Assembly (NCBI RefSeq): GCF_000195295.1
Contig: NC_015388.1
Location: forward strand, 2,480,001-2,544,000
Source of the DNA: Desulfobacca acetoxidans DSM 11109
GTDB taxonomy: Bacteria; Desulfobacterota; Desulfobaccia; Desulfobaccales; Desulfobaccaceae
Reading direction: 5' to 3'
DNA: 64,000 nucleotides
Part shown: positions 8,145-17,277 of the stretch, in pieces
Layout of the letters: each line of letters opens with the position of its first letter
How positions within the stretch are numbered: the first letter of the stretch is position 1
Position numbers and translations under genes: made by a program
The notes under the pieces: model-generated
Database searches by the model: none
Seen by the model: only the letters and a program-made list of their open reading frames with translations
Told to the model about the DNA's origin: nothing

Positions 8145-9184
8145 GATGGCCAGATGGCCCGGGCTACTGCCACGGTGACGTTGGCACTCTTGTGTTTGGG
8201 TATTAGGAGTTCCCCCTGTCCCGCCTTCAGGGCTGCGGCTTCGCTGACGCTCTTCGCACCCACGTGGCGGGTCACCTGTGCTGACGGATGCGGCACCGGC
8301 ACGTGTTCCAGTTCCTCTGCGGTATACCATAACAATTCCACTTCCAGCCGACGGGCCGCTTCCTTGAGCCCCGGCTCGTCTTTTTTTGCGGCGATGGTGG
8401 CCAACGCCTTCAGGGAAAGAAGTGAAAGCCCGGCCTGCCGGAAAACCTCCTGAATATGATCCAGTATTTCCAATGATGGAGTGCCCCTGTGGCAGCCCAC
8501 CCCGGCAATCAGGCTCCTGGGACGCAGCCGCAGCCATCCAGTTGGCCAAGACCGCTCCCGGCAACCCACATACACCGTGGGTTGGGGGCTACCAGCCAGT
8601 GCAGCTTCCAAGGCGGCTTCCCGGTGAAAAAGATGAGGATACCCTGCCAGAACCGTGGCCAAGCGGTCCTCGGGGTCCACCAATCGCACGGGTTTGCCGG
8701 CCAGGAGAGCCATGGACACCTCCTTAACCCCGGTTGGATTTTCGATGATCAACCCAGCTTGGGCAGCCAAAAGATCCAAAGCAGGAAGCCCCTGGATATC
8801 TGTGGCAGTAGTGATTACCGGAGTACCGCCGAGAGTTGCGGCCACCCGACAGGCCAGCTCATTGGCCCCCCCGAGATGGCCGGAAAGAAGGCTCACCGCA
8901 AATCGGCCCTCCTGGTCTAACACTACCACCGCAGGGTCGCGGTCTTTGCCCTGAAGAAGAGGAGCTACTTGTCGTACTACGATCCCGGCAGCCATAATGC
9001 ATACCAGATCGCGATCATTGGTGAAGGCCTCGGCAAAGACGTCAGTCAGCCTGTCAAAAGTATGTTCCCCGGCTGTTGCCCAAGAGGCCGGAAGCCAACA
9101 TTCAGTGCCTTCCAGGGTCTGACAGAGACGCCGGGCCAGACGAACTCCGGCGGGCGTCAGGGCAACCACTCTAATCGGCCGCAT
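8141..9184 (-). CDS. cbiG: Cobalt-precorrin-5A hydrolase
   Basis: CbiG opens the delta-lactone of cobalt-precorrin-5A and releases acetaldehyde, a step specific to the anaerobic pathway. The 347-residue product has the N-terminal ALTPAGVRLARRL, the central LLSGHLGGANELA and the C-terminal GVGCHRGTPS, all family signatures. The start chosen is the ATG at 9184 (MRPIRVVAL), which aligns with the family. ATGs at 9214 and 9196 are also in frame. It overlaps cbiF by 14 nt and cbiH by 4 nt. Confidence 0.92.
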   Translation of the reverse strand: MRPIRVVALTPAGVRLARRLCQTLEGTECWLPASWATAGEHTFDRLTDVFAEAFTNDRDLVCIMAAGIVVRQVAPLLQGKDRDPAVVVLDQEGRFAVSLLSGHLGGANELACRVAATLGGTPVITTATDIQGLPALDLLAAQAGLIIENPTGVKEVSMALLAGKPVRLVDPEDRLATVLAGYPHLFHREAALEAALAGSPQPTVYVGCRERSWPTGWLRLRPRSLIAGVGCHRGTPSLEILDHIQEVFRQAGLSLLSLKALATIAAKKDEPGLKEAARRLEVELLWYTAEELEHVPVPHPSAQVTRHVGAKSVSEAAALKAGQGELLIPKHKSANVTVAVARAIWPS

Positions 9185-9950
9185 CCCGGTAGCCATGAGC
9201 AAAGGTTTTGTCATAGAGACGTGAGCACACCTGAAGACGATCCTTCGAAGTAGCCAAGGCCGGGCCTATTAAGATCAAGGCCTGGCGGTTGATGCCGGCT
9301 GCACGGACTTTGGGTATAATATCGGCCAGGGTGCTCCGGATAAGACGCTCATCCGGCCAACTTACCCGGTAGGCTACTACTACCGGTGTCTCCGGACCGT
9401 AAGCGTCGGCCAGCTGCTCTACCACCCGGTCTAGAAGCTGGACGCTGAGATAAATCACCAGGGTGGCGCCGTGCCCCGCCAGCGACCGGAGGTTTTCCCG
9501 CGGCGGAACCGGGGTCCGGCCCTCCGCCCGCGTGAGAATGACCGTCTGCGCCACTTCCGGCAGTGTCAGTTCCTGCACCAGGGCAGCGGCGGCCGCTGAC
9601 GCCGCAGTGACTCCGGGTATCACCCGGGAGGGGATACCCTCTCGTTCCAGAAGCGCCACCTGTTCCTGCAGGGCGCTAAACAGGCTGGTATCCCCGGAGT
9701 GCAACCGCACTACGTGTTTGCCAGCCCGGTGAGCCGCAGTCAGGCGGGCAACAATCTCCTCCAGGGCCAGGGGGGCAGTGTCCACCATCTCTGCCTCGGG
9801 AGGTGCCCAGGCCAGAACGGCGGGCGATATTAGGGAACCGGCATAAAGCAGCACTTCCGCCTGAGACAGGACCTTCATGCCTTTTACGGTAATAAGCTCC
9901 GGATCTCCAGGTCCGGCTCCCACAAAGATTACGGGATGTCGCTCTGTCAT
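9171..9950 (-). CDS. cbiF: Cobalt-precorrin-4 C11-methyltransferase
   Basis: The 259-residue product carries the tetrapyrrole-methylase motifs VGAGPGDPELITVKG at the N-terminus, YAGSLI, and RLHSGDTSLFSALQEQ, which with PGVTAASAAAAAL are typical of CbiF/CobM. The enzyme methylates C11 of cobalt-precorrin-4. It lies one base after cbiET and overlaps cbiG. Length and start are normal for the family. Confidence 0.94.
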   Translation of the reverse strand: MTERHPVIFVGAGPGDPELITVKGMKVLSQAEVLLYAGSLISPAVLAWAPPEAEMVDTAPLALEEIVARLTAAHRAGKHVVRLHSGDTSLFSALQEQVALLEREGIPSRVIPGVTAASAAAAALVQELTLPEVAQTVILTRAEGRTPVPPRENLRSLAGHGATLVIYLSVQLLDRVVEQLADAYGPETPVVVAYRVSWPDERLIRSTLADIIPKVRAAGINRQALILIGPALATSKDRLQVCSRLYDKTFAHGYRDAAD

Positions 9951-9951
9951 C

Positions 9952-11196
9952 TTACCTCGCCAGGGCCGAACCGGTGATAACCCATACGGGGTTCAGTGTC
10001 TGTAAATAAGATCCCCCTGCCAAGGGCTGAGCCCGGCTGACCTGAAGTTGAATAATATCTATCAGATAATTCTCACGGAGCAAAATCTTTCGGGCCTTTT
10101 CCAAAGTTTCGAGGAGGGTAGCGGTGAGAGCCACTTTGCCGCCCGGCCGTAGGCAAGACAGAACCTCACAGAGGATATCTTCCAGATCCACGCCCCCGCC
10201 GCCGATAAACACCCGGTCAGGATGAGTCAGGACGGCCAGACATGCAGGAGCCCTACCGCAGATGACCTCGAAATTATCCACCTGTAACTTTTCCCGGTTG
10301 GCAGTGATCTGGGCGGCGCGCTTCGGGTTCTTTTCCACGGCCACGATGCGTCCCCGACCGATCAAGAGACTGGCCTCCAACCCCACGGAACCGGTGCCGG
10401 CGCCAATATCCCAGAGCACCTGGCCCGGATAAAGCTCGAGCTTCGCCAGAACTACGGCCCGCACCTCGGCCTTGGTAATCAAGCCTCGTTCCGGGCAGTA
10501 AAACTCTTCCGGCATACCCAGATGGAACATCGGGTCTTTTCCAGGGAGGCGACCCTGACGGTTCCTGAAAGGAGCGGATATTAAATCCAACACCACTATA
10601 TTTAATGGGGAAAAGGTCCTGTCTGCCGCTTCATCCAAACTCATCCAGGCAAATCGTTCGGTTTCCAGACCCAAGTCTTCCAGGACGCAGAGCCGGGCTT
10701 CGATCCGCCCGGATTTTAGCAGGCGTCGGGCGATAGCATCAGGCGCGTGAGCCGGATCGGTATAAATGAACCACAAGCCAGGCGCATTCAGGGCGGCATC
10801 GAGGGATTCCCAACCCCGGCCGTGCAGGCTCACCACTTGGGCCATCTGCCAGGCCGTTTGCAGACGACCCGACGCCGCCTGAACTGCGGTGATATTAGGG
10901 TGAATTCTCACGTTTTCCGGTCCTAACAGACGCACCACCATTGGGCCTATACCGAAAAAATTGGGATCTCCTGAGGCCAGGATCACTATCTGCCGATACT
11001 GGGCCAGTTCACCTAGTTTGAGAATCACATGTTCCGGGTCCTTCCCCAAGATGATCTTTTCGGCAGGATGTTCGGGAAAATAAGCCAGGTGACGCCTGCC
11101 CCCCACCAGCACCTGGGCTCCTTTGATGATATCAAGGGTTCGGAGGGTAAGGTCGGTTAACGACATCCCCAAACCCACCACCTGGACGGGGATCAT
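9952..11196 (-). CDS. cbiET: Fused cobalt-precorrin-7 C5-methyltransferase / cobalt-precorrin-6B C15-methyltransferase (decarboxylating)
   Basis: The 414-residue fusion has a CbiE tetrapyrrole-methylase half (residues 1-210, with VVGLGMS and ASGDPNFFGIG) and a CbiT half (about 225-414). The CbiT half has a class I methyltransferase SAM motif, LWDIGAGTGSVGLEA, and FIGGGG. It methylates C5 and C15 and decarboxylates the C12 acetate. The start is the ATG at 11196, in a 4-nt ATGA overlap with cbiD; the frame's upstream GTG/ATG extensions are not needed. The fused form equals CobL in arrangement. Confidence 0.93.
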   Translation of the reverse strand: MIPVQVVGLGMSLTDLTLRTLDIIKGAQVLVGGRRHLAYFPEHPAEKIILGKDPEHVILKLGELAQYRQIVILASGDPNFFGIGPMVVRLLGPENVRIHPNITAVQAASGRLQTAWQMAQVVSLHGRGWESLDAALNAPGLWFIYTDPAHAPDAIARRLLKSGRIEARLCVLEDLGLETERFAWMSLDEAADRTFSPLNIVVLDLISAPFRNRQGRLPGKDPMFHLGMPEEFYCPERGLITKAEVRAVVLAKLELYPGQVLWDIGAGTGSVGLEASLLIGRGRIVAVEKNPKRAAQITANREKLQVDNFEVICGRAPACLAVLTHPDRVFIGGGGVDLEDILCEVLSCLRPGGKVALTATLLETLEKARKILLRENYLIDIIQLQVSRAQPLAGGSYLQTLNPVWVITGSALAR

Positions 11197-12455
11197 GACG
11201 ATCCTCTCACCCTGTCTCGCCAAAAAAGTGGAAGACCGTCGAGATCTAATATCACTGTGGCAAGTTCGGGGCCGGGGCCAGCGAGTTTCCGGAGGGCCGC
11301 CAGCATCCGACGACCCACCTCTGCCACCATTGCCTTTTTATGTGCTTCCGGAAGCATTTCCAGAACTTGTCGGGCAGTATTGGCTTGGACCACCGCTTGG
11401 GACAGGAGGAAATCACCGGTGATTTCTTCGGTCCAGCGGCCCAATTCTCCAAAGTTGGCCAACCCCTGGGAAGCATGAGTATGGCTGAAACCCTGGGCCA
11501 TTTTCAAGGCCTTGCCAAAAAAGGCACCTATGGTGAGGTGGCTGAATCCCAGCCTAACCGCAGTCTTCAGAGCGAAACCCACATAGTCCCCCATCTGCAC
11601 AAAGCCCTCCTCCGGCAGATGGGGAATAATTCTCTTAAGATACTCCTCGCTTTTGCCACCGGTAGTGAGGACAACACCAGTAAGTCCCACGGCCCGGGCT
11701 ACTTTAAGGGCGCTCACCACGGTCGCCCGATACGCTTGGTGGGAAAAGGGCCTGACCAGTCCGGTGGTGCCCAGAATGGAGATCCCCCCCAGGATTCCCA
11801 GCCGGGGATTGAGTGTGTGGCGGGCGATTTCTTCCCCCTGGGGCACAAAAATTTCCACGGTAAACCTCAGGGGTAGATTATTACCGGCCAGTTGCCGTAT
11901 GGCAGCCGTAGTCTGATGCAGCATGCGCCGGGGCACCGGATTGATGGCCGGTTCGCCGACGGCCACAGGCAGTCCGGGCTTGGTCACCCGGCCTACCCCT
12001 TCACCCCCCCGGAAAGTCTCTGACTCCTGACAATCTGCAGAGGAAAACCAGACCCGGGCACCGATCACCGCCCCATGAGTGGCGTCCGGGTCGTCCCCGC
12101 CGTCTTTGACCACTAGGGCCTCGCCCCGGGAACCGTAGCTACCATGGCTAAGCAGGGGGACGGTCAATTTCCCGCCTTTGGGAAGACTAACCTCCACTGC
12201 TTCGGAACAGGGCAGGCCAAGCAATTCCCGCAAGGCGCCCTGAGCGGCGGCGGCGGCCGCGGTGCCGGTGGAAAAACCCACCTTAAGCTGCCGACGCCGT
12301 CCGGGCAGCTTGACCGATCCATTTTCCTCAGGATGATTTAAGCCTTGCACCCGGACCTCCTGCAAAAAAACCCTTGCCGCCCAAAGTCGACCTACCCCCG
12401 CCCTGTATGGCGGCCAAATTTCTAAATTTTTCATGGCGTTGGACGCTATGATCAA
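11193..12455 (-). CDS. cbiD: Cobalt-precorrin-5B C1-methyltransferase
   Basis: CbiD is the non-canonical C1 methyltransferase of the anaerobic pathway. The core begins at about residue 57 with LKVGFSTGTAAAAAAQGAL, the family's signature start. It continues with KDGGDDPDATHG, GVGRVTKPGLPV and LTIGAFFGKALKMAQG. The roughly 56-residue N-terminal extension before the core is unusual. Most CbiD proteins start within a few residues of the GFTTGT motif, but no ATG lies nearer than residue 8. The ATG at 12455 overlaps the cbiL stop by 4 nt. Confidence 0.93.
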   Translation of the reverse strand: MIIASNAMKNLEIWPPYRAGVGRLWAARVFLQEVRVQGLNHPEENGSVKLPGRRRQLKVGFSTGTAAAAAAQGALRELLGLPCSEAVEVSLPKGGKLTVPLLSHGSYGSRGEALVVKDGGDDPDATHGAVIGARVWFSSADCQESETFRGGEGVGRVTKPGLPVAVGEPAINPVPRRMLHQTTAAIRQLAGNNLPLRFTVEIFVPQGEEIARHTLNPRLGILGGISILGTTGLVRPFSHQAYRATVVSALKVARAVGLTGVVLTTGGKSEEYLKRIIPHLPEEGFVQMGDYVGFALKTAVRLGFSHLTIGAFFGKALKMAQGFSHTHASQGLANFGELGRWTEEITGDFLLSQAVVQANTARQVLEMLPEAHKKAMVAEVGRRMLAALRKLAGPGPELATVILDLDGLPLFWRDRVRGSS

Positions 12456-13174
12456 AAATATTTCCCCTTCTTCTTGATAACCATCATAGAGAGATAGGGC
12501 AAGGATTGTCCCTTAAGGCTGCGGATATCCTGCACTACGGTTTCGCCCTCCAGGCCGCAGCGGCTGATGCAAACGGCCCGGTCCGTGAGTCCCATCTCCT
12601 CCAGGGATACCAGTATTTCGTCAATGTGGCGATAGGTCTTGAGCAGGATGATAGTATCGGTTACGCTCAAGGCCTCCCGGAGTTTGGCGGCGCCCAGAGC
12701 TCCCGAGACCACAAGGAAAGACTCCTCCCCTTCACTCACGGGCGTATGGATGAGGGCAGCAGCGGCATGGTAGGAGGTGATTCCGGGAATAGTGATGACC
12801 CTGATCGTCGGCTCAAAGTCTTTGATGGTTTTCAGGAGATAACCGAAGGTAGAAAAGGTCAATGGGTCACCTATGGTGATGAAGGCGGCATCCGATCCGG
12901 TGGTAAGCACTTCCAGAACCCGCCGGGCGTTTTTTTCCCAGGCTTCCTGCAGGACTTCAGGTTCCCGAGTCATAGGGAACGGGAGCTGTTCGACCTTGGC
13001 CTCATGAAGATGGGAGCGGACAATATTCAAGGCTAAACTGTATGTGTTTTTACTTGATGTAGAGGCGTAAATGTGCGGGGTTTGCTCCAAAATCCTCAGG
13101 GCTTTGAGAGTAATCAATTCGGGATCTCCGGGTCCCACGCCGATGCCATAAAGAGTTCCTGTTTTCCGAGTCAT
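12452..13174 (-). CDS. cbiL: Precorrin-2 / cobalt-factor II C20-methyltransferase
   Basis: The 240-residue product has GIGVGPGDPELITLKA at the N-terminus, ITIGDPLTFSTFGYL centrally and IPGITSYHAAAA, the CbiL/CobI signatures. It adds the C20 methyl group. The start is the ATG at 13174, in a 4-nt overlap with the cbiC stop. An in-frame upstream extension to 13273 only runs through cbiC. No fusion to other domains. Confidence 0.94.
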   Translation of the reverse strand: MTRKTGTLYGIGVGPGDPELITLKALRILEQTPHIYASTSSKNTYSLALNIVRSHLHEAKVEQLPFPMTREPEVLQEAWEKNARRVLEVLTTGSDAAFITIGDPLTFSTFGYLLKTIKDFEPTIRVITIPGITSYHAAAALIHTPVSEGEESFLVVSGALGAAKLREALSVTDTIILLKTYRHIDEILVSLEEMGLTDRAVCISRCGLEGETVVQDIRSLKGQSLPYLSMMVIKKKGKYF

Positions 13175-13809
13175 GCTGATTTCTCTGTCTGAATTAAAAT
13201 AGCCAGGGCATTGATAATGCTGGCAGCCACTGCTGAACCGCCTTTCGGACCCAGGACGGTGATAAATGGGCAATCCTGGCGGCTTAGGATTTCCTTGGAC
13301 TCGGCGGCATTGACAAAACCCACCGGCACACCTACGATAAGGGCCGGAGGCGGCGCTCCGGCAGCCAGGAGCTCTAGGAGACGCAGCAACGCCGTGGGAG
13401 CATTGCCGACGGCCACAATTCCCCGGAATATCTTTGGAAGGGCCTGCTCAATGGCCACCGCCGCCCTGGTGATCTCACGACGTTTGGCCTCACGCACCAC
13501 CTCTGGGTCATCCATAAGACAGATAATTTCAACTCCCAGACCGGTAAGCCGGCCGGTACTGATCCCTGCTTGAAGCATACGGGTATCGGCAATCACCGGA
13601 CGTCGCTGACGCAGGGCGGCTATTCCAGCCGCGATGGCCTGGGGATGAAAACGCACGTTTTTCAAATATTCGAAGTCACCGGTAGTATGGATCATGCGCC
13701 GCGCCACCGCCCATTCCTCCGGGCTTAGATTACGCCAATCCGCCTGGGCCTCAATGCGGCGGAAACTCTCCTCCTCAATTTCCCGTGGAAGTCGGGGGAA
13801 CCAGTTCAT
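13171..13809 (-). CDS. cbiC: Cobalt-precorrin-8 methylmutase
   Basis: The 212-residue product moves the C11 methyl to C12 to give cobyrinate. Typical features are the catalytic-His region ARRMIHTTGDFEY near residue 40, the VIADTRML stretch and GVPVGFVNAAESKE. It overlaps cbiA (4 nt upstream) and cbiL (4 nt downstream). Length is normal. Confidence 0.95.
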   Translation of the reverse strand: MNWFPRLPREIEEESFRRIEAQADWRNLSPEEWAVARRMIHTTGDFEYLKNVRFHPQAIAAGIAALRQRRPVIADTRMLQAGISTGRLTGLGVEIICLMDDPEVVREAKRREITRAAVAIEQALPKIFRGIVAVGNAPTALLRLLELLAAGAPPPALIVGVPVGFVNAAESKEILSRQDCPFITVLGPKGGSAVAASIINALAILIQTEKSA

Positions 13810-15185
13810 GCTTTCTCCTTAAACCTGCGACAGTGACCTACAAAATGCCAGGCAACCTCTGGATTGCTCCCGAAGTGCAGATGGACGTAACTGGCCAACA
13901 CCTGGTTGACGGTATAGCCCTCCTCTACGGACTTGCCGCCGGTTCTGGCAGTAAGTCTATAAAGCCGGGGCAGGTCCACTGGTTCCGAGATCATCTCCGA
14001 GTAGTGATATTCGTGCCCTCGAGCGCGCGTCCCGGCGGGGCCCAGGAGGCCATCGGCCGCCAGCGTAACTTCCCGGTAGCCCAGGGTCTTGAGCCGAGGC
14101 AGCATCCGGACACCGAATGGCAAGACTTTAGCCATGGCGTGGCGCCCTCCCTGCAAGTCTTGGATTTCCTGGGAAAGATACATCAAACCGCCGCACTCGG
14201 CGTACATCGGCATTCCCGACCCGGCCCGCTCTCGAATAATCCGGAGCATGGCCTGATTGCTGCTCAACTGCCGGGCGAAAAGCTCCGGATAGCCGCCCCC
14301 CAGATAGACGCCATGCACTTCGGCAGGCAGGTCCGTATCATCCAGGGGCGAAAAGGGGACTATTTCCGCGCCGCACCGGGCCAGCCATTTCAGATTGTCC
14401 GGATAATAAAAACAGAATGCCCGATCACGAGCCACCGCCAGGCGCACTTCGGAAGGCTGGCTGGAATAAACCGGGCCTTCTTCCCAGGCCTTTCCCTGGC
14501 TCAATGCGGGGAGGACAGCCAACAGTCCTTCCAGGTCCAGATTGCTTTCGATTAAATCTGCCAGACGCTCCAGATAGCTTTCTTTCAGGGGGTGGTCATC
14601 GGTGGTGATTAACCCTAAATGGCGCTCTGGAATGGCCAGTTCCACTTCCCTGGGCAGGCCCCCGAAACATCGGACTTCCCCCGCCTGCTCTAATGCCTGA
14701 CGGAGATATCTTAGGTGAGTCGGGCTCCCTACCTGATTAAACACTACTCCGGCCAAGATGAGGTCCCGGTCGAAAGTGGCAAAGCCATGCACTAAGGCCG
14801 CGGCACTGCGGGCCATGGAACGGGCATCTACCAGGAGCAGCACCGGCAGCCCCAACCACTTGGCCATCTGGGCAGTGCAGCCGGCCTCAGTATTCCCATC
14901 GTAGCCATCGAAAAGACCCATAACCCCTTCCACAACGGCTATTGTCGCAGTCCCGGTGTGCTGGCGGAAGACGCGAAGATTTTCTTCTCGGGAAAGCATC
15001 CAGCCGTCTAGATTGTGAGAAAGGCTGTTAGCAGCCTGGGCATGGTGCCCTGGATCTATGAAGTCGGGACCCACCTTGAAGGGCCGCACCGATATTCCCT
15101 GCCGTCGCCAGGCGGCCAATAACCCCAGGGTGAGGGTAGTCTTGCCCACCCCGCTATGGGTGCCAGCCACTACCAAACCTCTCAT
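13806..15185 (-). CDS. cbiA: Cobyrinate a,c-diamide synthase
   Basis: From the ATG at 15185 the product is 459 residues. The N-terminal ATP-binding domain has the P-loop GTHSGVGKTT and FKVGPDFIDPGHH. The C-terminal class I glutamine amidotransferase domain has GVYLGGGYPELFA and the nucleophile segment YAECGGLMYL. It amidates the a and c side chains of cobyrinate. An in-frame ATG at 15227 adds 14 residues that do not fit the family. Confidence 0.95.
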   Translation of the reverse strand: MRGLVVAGTHSGVGKTTLTLGLLAAWRRQGISVRPFKVGPDFIDPGHHAQAANSLSHNLDGWMLSREENLRVFRQHTGTATIAVVEGVMGLFDGYDGNTEAGCTAQMAKWLGLPVLLLVDARSMARSAAALVHGFATFDRDLILAGVVFNQVGSPTHLRYLRQALEQAGEVRCFGGLPREVELAIPERHLGLITTDDHPLKESYLERLADLIESNLDLEGLLAVLPALSQGKAWEEGPVYSSQPSEVRLAVARDRAFCFYYPDNLKWLARCGAEIVPFSPLDDTDLPAEVHGVYLGGGYPELFARQLSSNQAMLRIIRERAGSGMPMYAECGGLMYLSQEIQDLQGGRHAMAKVLPFGVRMLPRLKTLGYREVTLAADGLLGPAGTRARGHEYHYSEMISEPVDLPRLYRLTARTGGKSVEEGYTVNQVLASYVHLHFGSNPEVAWHFVGHCRRFKEKA

Positions 15186-15245
15186 GATGAAAGGACACCT
15201 CCCCCAGGCGGGCTCTTTTTTCGGCAAAAGGTCTCCTTCGCAGCC

Positions 15246-16094
15246 CTAGCCATTTTCGCCCGAAACCCGAACAGAGCCAAGATTTTCTGGCTGCTGGTTT
15301 TTTAAAACTCTGGTCGCCAGGCTGTTTGATGCCGGGATGGCATCCAAAGCATCACGAATATGGCCGACAAAAACCCGGATGACTTCCTTTCTGAAGCCAA
15401 TACCCTGAGCTTCCACGTTCACTTCTAGGCCGGCCCCCTCGAAGGCAGTTTTCCATGAGTCCTCTCCTTCGCACAGGTCTTCATAGAAATGCGCTCCGGC
15501 AACCAACATCAGCGGGATGAGCCTCACTTTCCGAAATTTTGCTGCGGTTACTGCTTCCAACACCTGTTTCAGAGATGGGTATCCCTCCACAACCCCGACA
15601 TACAAGTCAGACCCATGAACCTCCCGCAGGATGCTTTCCAGGGTCGGATACGCGGCCCAAGATGGATGGTCCGTGCCATGACCCACCAGAACCGGGGCTT
15701 CTCCTTCGGATAGATTATTCTTAAAATCAAATGACTTAGCCAGTTGTCGGTAATCCTCATAAGAACTTAATAAAGGGAGTCCGATACTGGTGCGAATGGC
15801 TAGAGGTTTGACCTCTTCCAACAGACGATAGAACTCATGCCCGCAAAGCAGATGCATGGATTGAATCACTGCCCAGGTATGACCTTTATCGGATAAGGCC
15901 TGAAGGACTTCATGGGGATGCCTTACTTCAAATTTTCTCCGGTGCCTGAGACGGTCCAGGACCATACGGGAGGAAAAGGCCCACAAAATTTCGTGGCCGG
16001 GAAACTCCTCCCGGATAATCGTATCCACAAAGTCATAGGTCTTAAAGGCGTTCGTGGTGGTCCCAAAGGCCGTCAAAACGATGGGTGTCTGCAT
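15246..16094 (-). CDS. cbiK: Sirohydrochlorin cobaltochelatase
   Basis: CbiK inserts cobalt into sirohydrochlorin, the first committed step of the anaerobic pathway. The 282-residue product starts IVLTAFGTTT, has VQ/IQSMHLLCGHEFYRL near residue 80-95 and LVGHGTDHPS near 138-147 (metal and catalytic His). It then has VRLIPLMLVAGAHFYED. No signal peptide is present, so this is the cytoplasmic type and not the exported CbiK known from some Desulfovibrio. It sits between cbiM and cbiA. Confidence 0.94.
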   Translation of the reverse strand: MQTPIVLTAFGTTTNAFKTYDFVDTIIREEFPGHEILWAFSSRMVLDRLRHRRKFEVRHPHEVLQALSDKGHTWAVIQSMHLLCGHEFYRLLEEVKPLAIRTSIGLPLLSSYEDYRQLAKSFDFKNNLSEGEAPVLVGHGTDHPSWAAYPTLESILREVHGSDLYVGVVEGYPSLKQVLEAVTAAKFRKVRLIPLMLVAGAHFYEDLCEGEDSWKTAFEGAGLEVNVEAQGIGFRKEVIRVFVGHIRDALDAIPASNSLATRVLKNQQPENLGSVRVSGENG

Positions 16095-16141
16095 ACTTTA
16101 GCTTCCTGAAAACCTAACTCAGTGATTCAAGACAAATATTT

Positions 16142-16747
16142 TTAGGCATATATTTTCTCTAGCATTTCCGGGCGGACTTTAACTAGATAAAAGAAGACAA
16201 ACATGGTAAAGAGACCCTCGATAATCATTACCGGAATATGAGCCAGAACAACCAATCTGGCTACCGTAAGAAACCCCTCGCCGGTAAACATGAGGGACAG
16301 GGCGGTGAACAGGGCAGTCAATAACACGGTGCAAAACCCGCAGGCAAAAGACGCCACCACTGCCAGAGTCCCCTCCTGGCGCAGCACGTCCCGAAAGATA
16401 TAAAAACAGAGAACTGCGGGAGCAGCGACGTTAAAGGTGTTCACCCCCAATACCGTAAACCCACCAAATTGAAAAAGCAAGACCTGCAAAAAGAGTCCTA
16501 TGAGAACGGCCGGAAATGCCGCCCAACCCAGCAAGAGTCCCATAAGGCCGTTCAACAACAGATGCACACTGGACGGACCTATCGGCACATGGATAAGGGA
16601 AGCCACAAAAAAAGTGGCCGATAAGATACTCACCCGAGGAATGGCTTCATAGTCAACCTGTTTCAGGCCGATGGCAGTGCCCACCGCCGTCAAAGCGGCG
16701 CCCGCGCCCAACACCGCGGGACTAAGAACTCCTTCAGAAATATGCAT
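16142..16747 (-). CDS. cbiM: Cobalt ECF transporter substrate-binding membrane subunit
   Basis: CbiM binds cobalt through its processed N-terminus. The ATG at 16747 gives the expected MHISEGVLSP start, preceded by GAGGGGGC as ribosome site; the open frame extends to 16807 but a longer start would bury the metal-binding Met-His. The 201-residue product has about six membrane helices and IPIGPSSVHLLLNGLMG-type motifs. No cbiN, cbiQ or cbiO follows; the next gene is cbiK, 47 nt away. It is the first gene after riboswitch C. The energising subunits must be encoded elsewhere, or this CbiM works alone. Confidence 0.92.
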   Translation of the reverse strand: MHISEGVLSPAVLGAGAALTAVGTAIGLKQVDYEAIPRVSILSATFFVASLIHVPIGPSSVHLLLNGLMGLLLGWAAFPAVLIGLFLQVLLFQFGGFTVLGVNTFNVAAPAVLCFYIFRDVLRQEGTLAVVASFACGFCTVLLTALFTALSLMFTGEGFLTVARLVVLAHIPVMIIEGLFTMFVFFYLVKVRPEMLEKIYA

Positions 16748-16885
16748 GTTCTGCCCCCTCAGAATATTTTGGCGTTTGGCAATCAGCTTACGAGTGCTGA
16801 TTGCCATTTAGAAATTAACCCCAAGCCAGGGAAATGGTTTACGCCAAAGTGCACCCACATGTGGACCCATATTGCCCCCCCCCGC

Positions 16886-16922
16886 AAAAAAAAATCCCTA
16901 AGTCCGTGTGGACTTAAGGATT
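16886..16922 (-). terminator. Riboswitch-controlled intrinsic terminator, unit C
   Basis: On the minus strand a 13-bp stem (AATCCTTAAGTCC with GGACTTAGGGATT, one G-U) around an ACAC loop is followed by nine U residues. TTAAGGA just upstream can pair with TCCTTAA of the 5' arm, an alternative antiterminator. It is the same design as the terminators of units A and B. Confidence 0.9.
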
Positions 16923-17009
16923 AACCCAGCTTTTTCGTCCTTAATTTCCGGAGAGCGCTTGTCCAGAGCGGTCCGTTCCCGGGTTGGTGTCTTTCGCACC
17001 ACCCAGATT

Positions 17010-17171
17010 CATCCGGGCAGGTCTTCTGGCTTCCGGATCGTCCTAATACCTACACCTTCCCATTTCCCTCAAAGGAAACAGTGGCCTTAGCAGGGTTCGT
17101 CCCCGGTTACAGCGGCGGGACCGCGACGGCTCTTCCGTCTTCCCTATTAAACCCGCATGGGTACCCAGATG
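17010..17171 (-). promoter_or_regulatory. Cobalamin riboswitch, unit C (cbi operon)
   Basis: The minus strand contains GGGAAGACGGAAGAGCCGTC, GGTCCCGCCGCTGTAACCGG, GGCCACTGTTTCC and the B12 box GAAGCCAGAAGACCTGCC. The ends pair as CATCTGGG/CCCGGATG. It lies upstream of cbiM and should control the entire cbi operon. Confidence 0.95.
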
Positions 17172-17277
17172 CCATACTATAATCTGAGAGGTCCGATCCT
17201 GTCAACACATTTTCCCGAGTTACCGGCTCGGGAAATCAGGCCGGACAATTCGGAGATTTGATCAGAATTTAGTAATA

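Noticed and set aside
7377-8564. A longer CbiH of 395 residues
   Set aside because: The first 140 codons only run antisense-free through cbiG in another frame and have no family similarity. The real start is at the cbiG stop.
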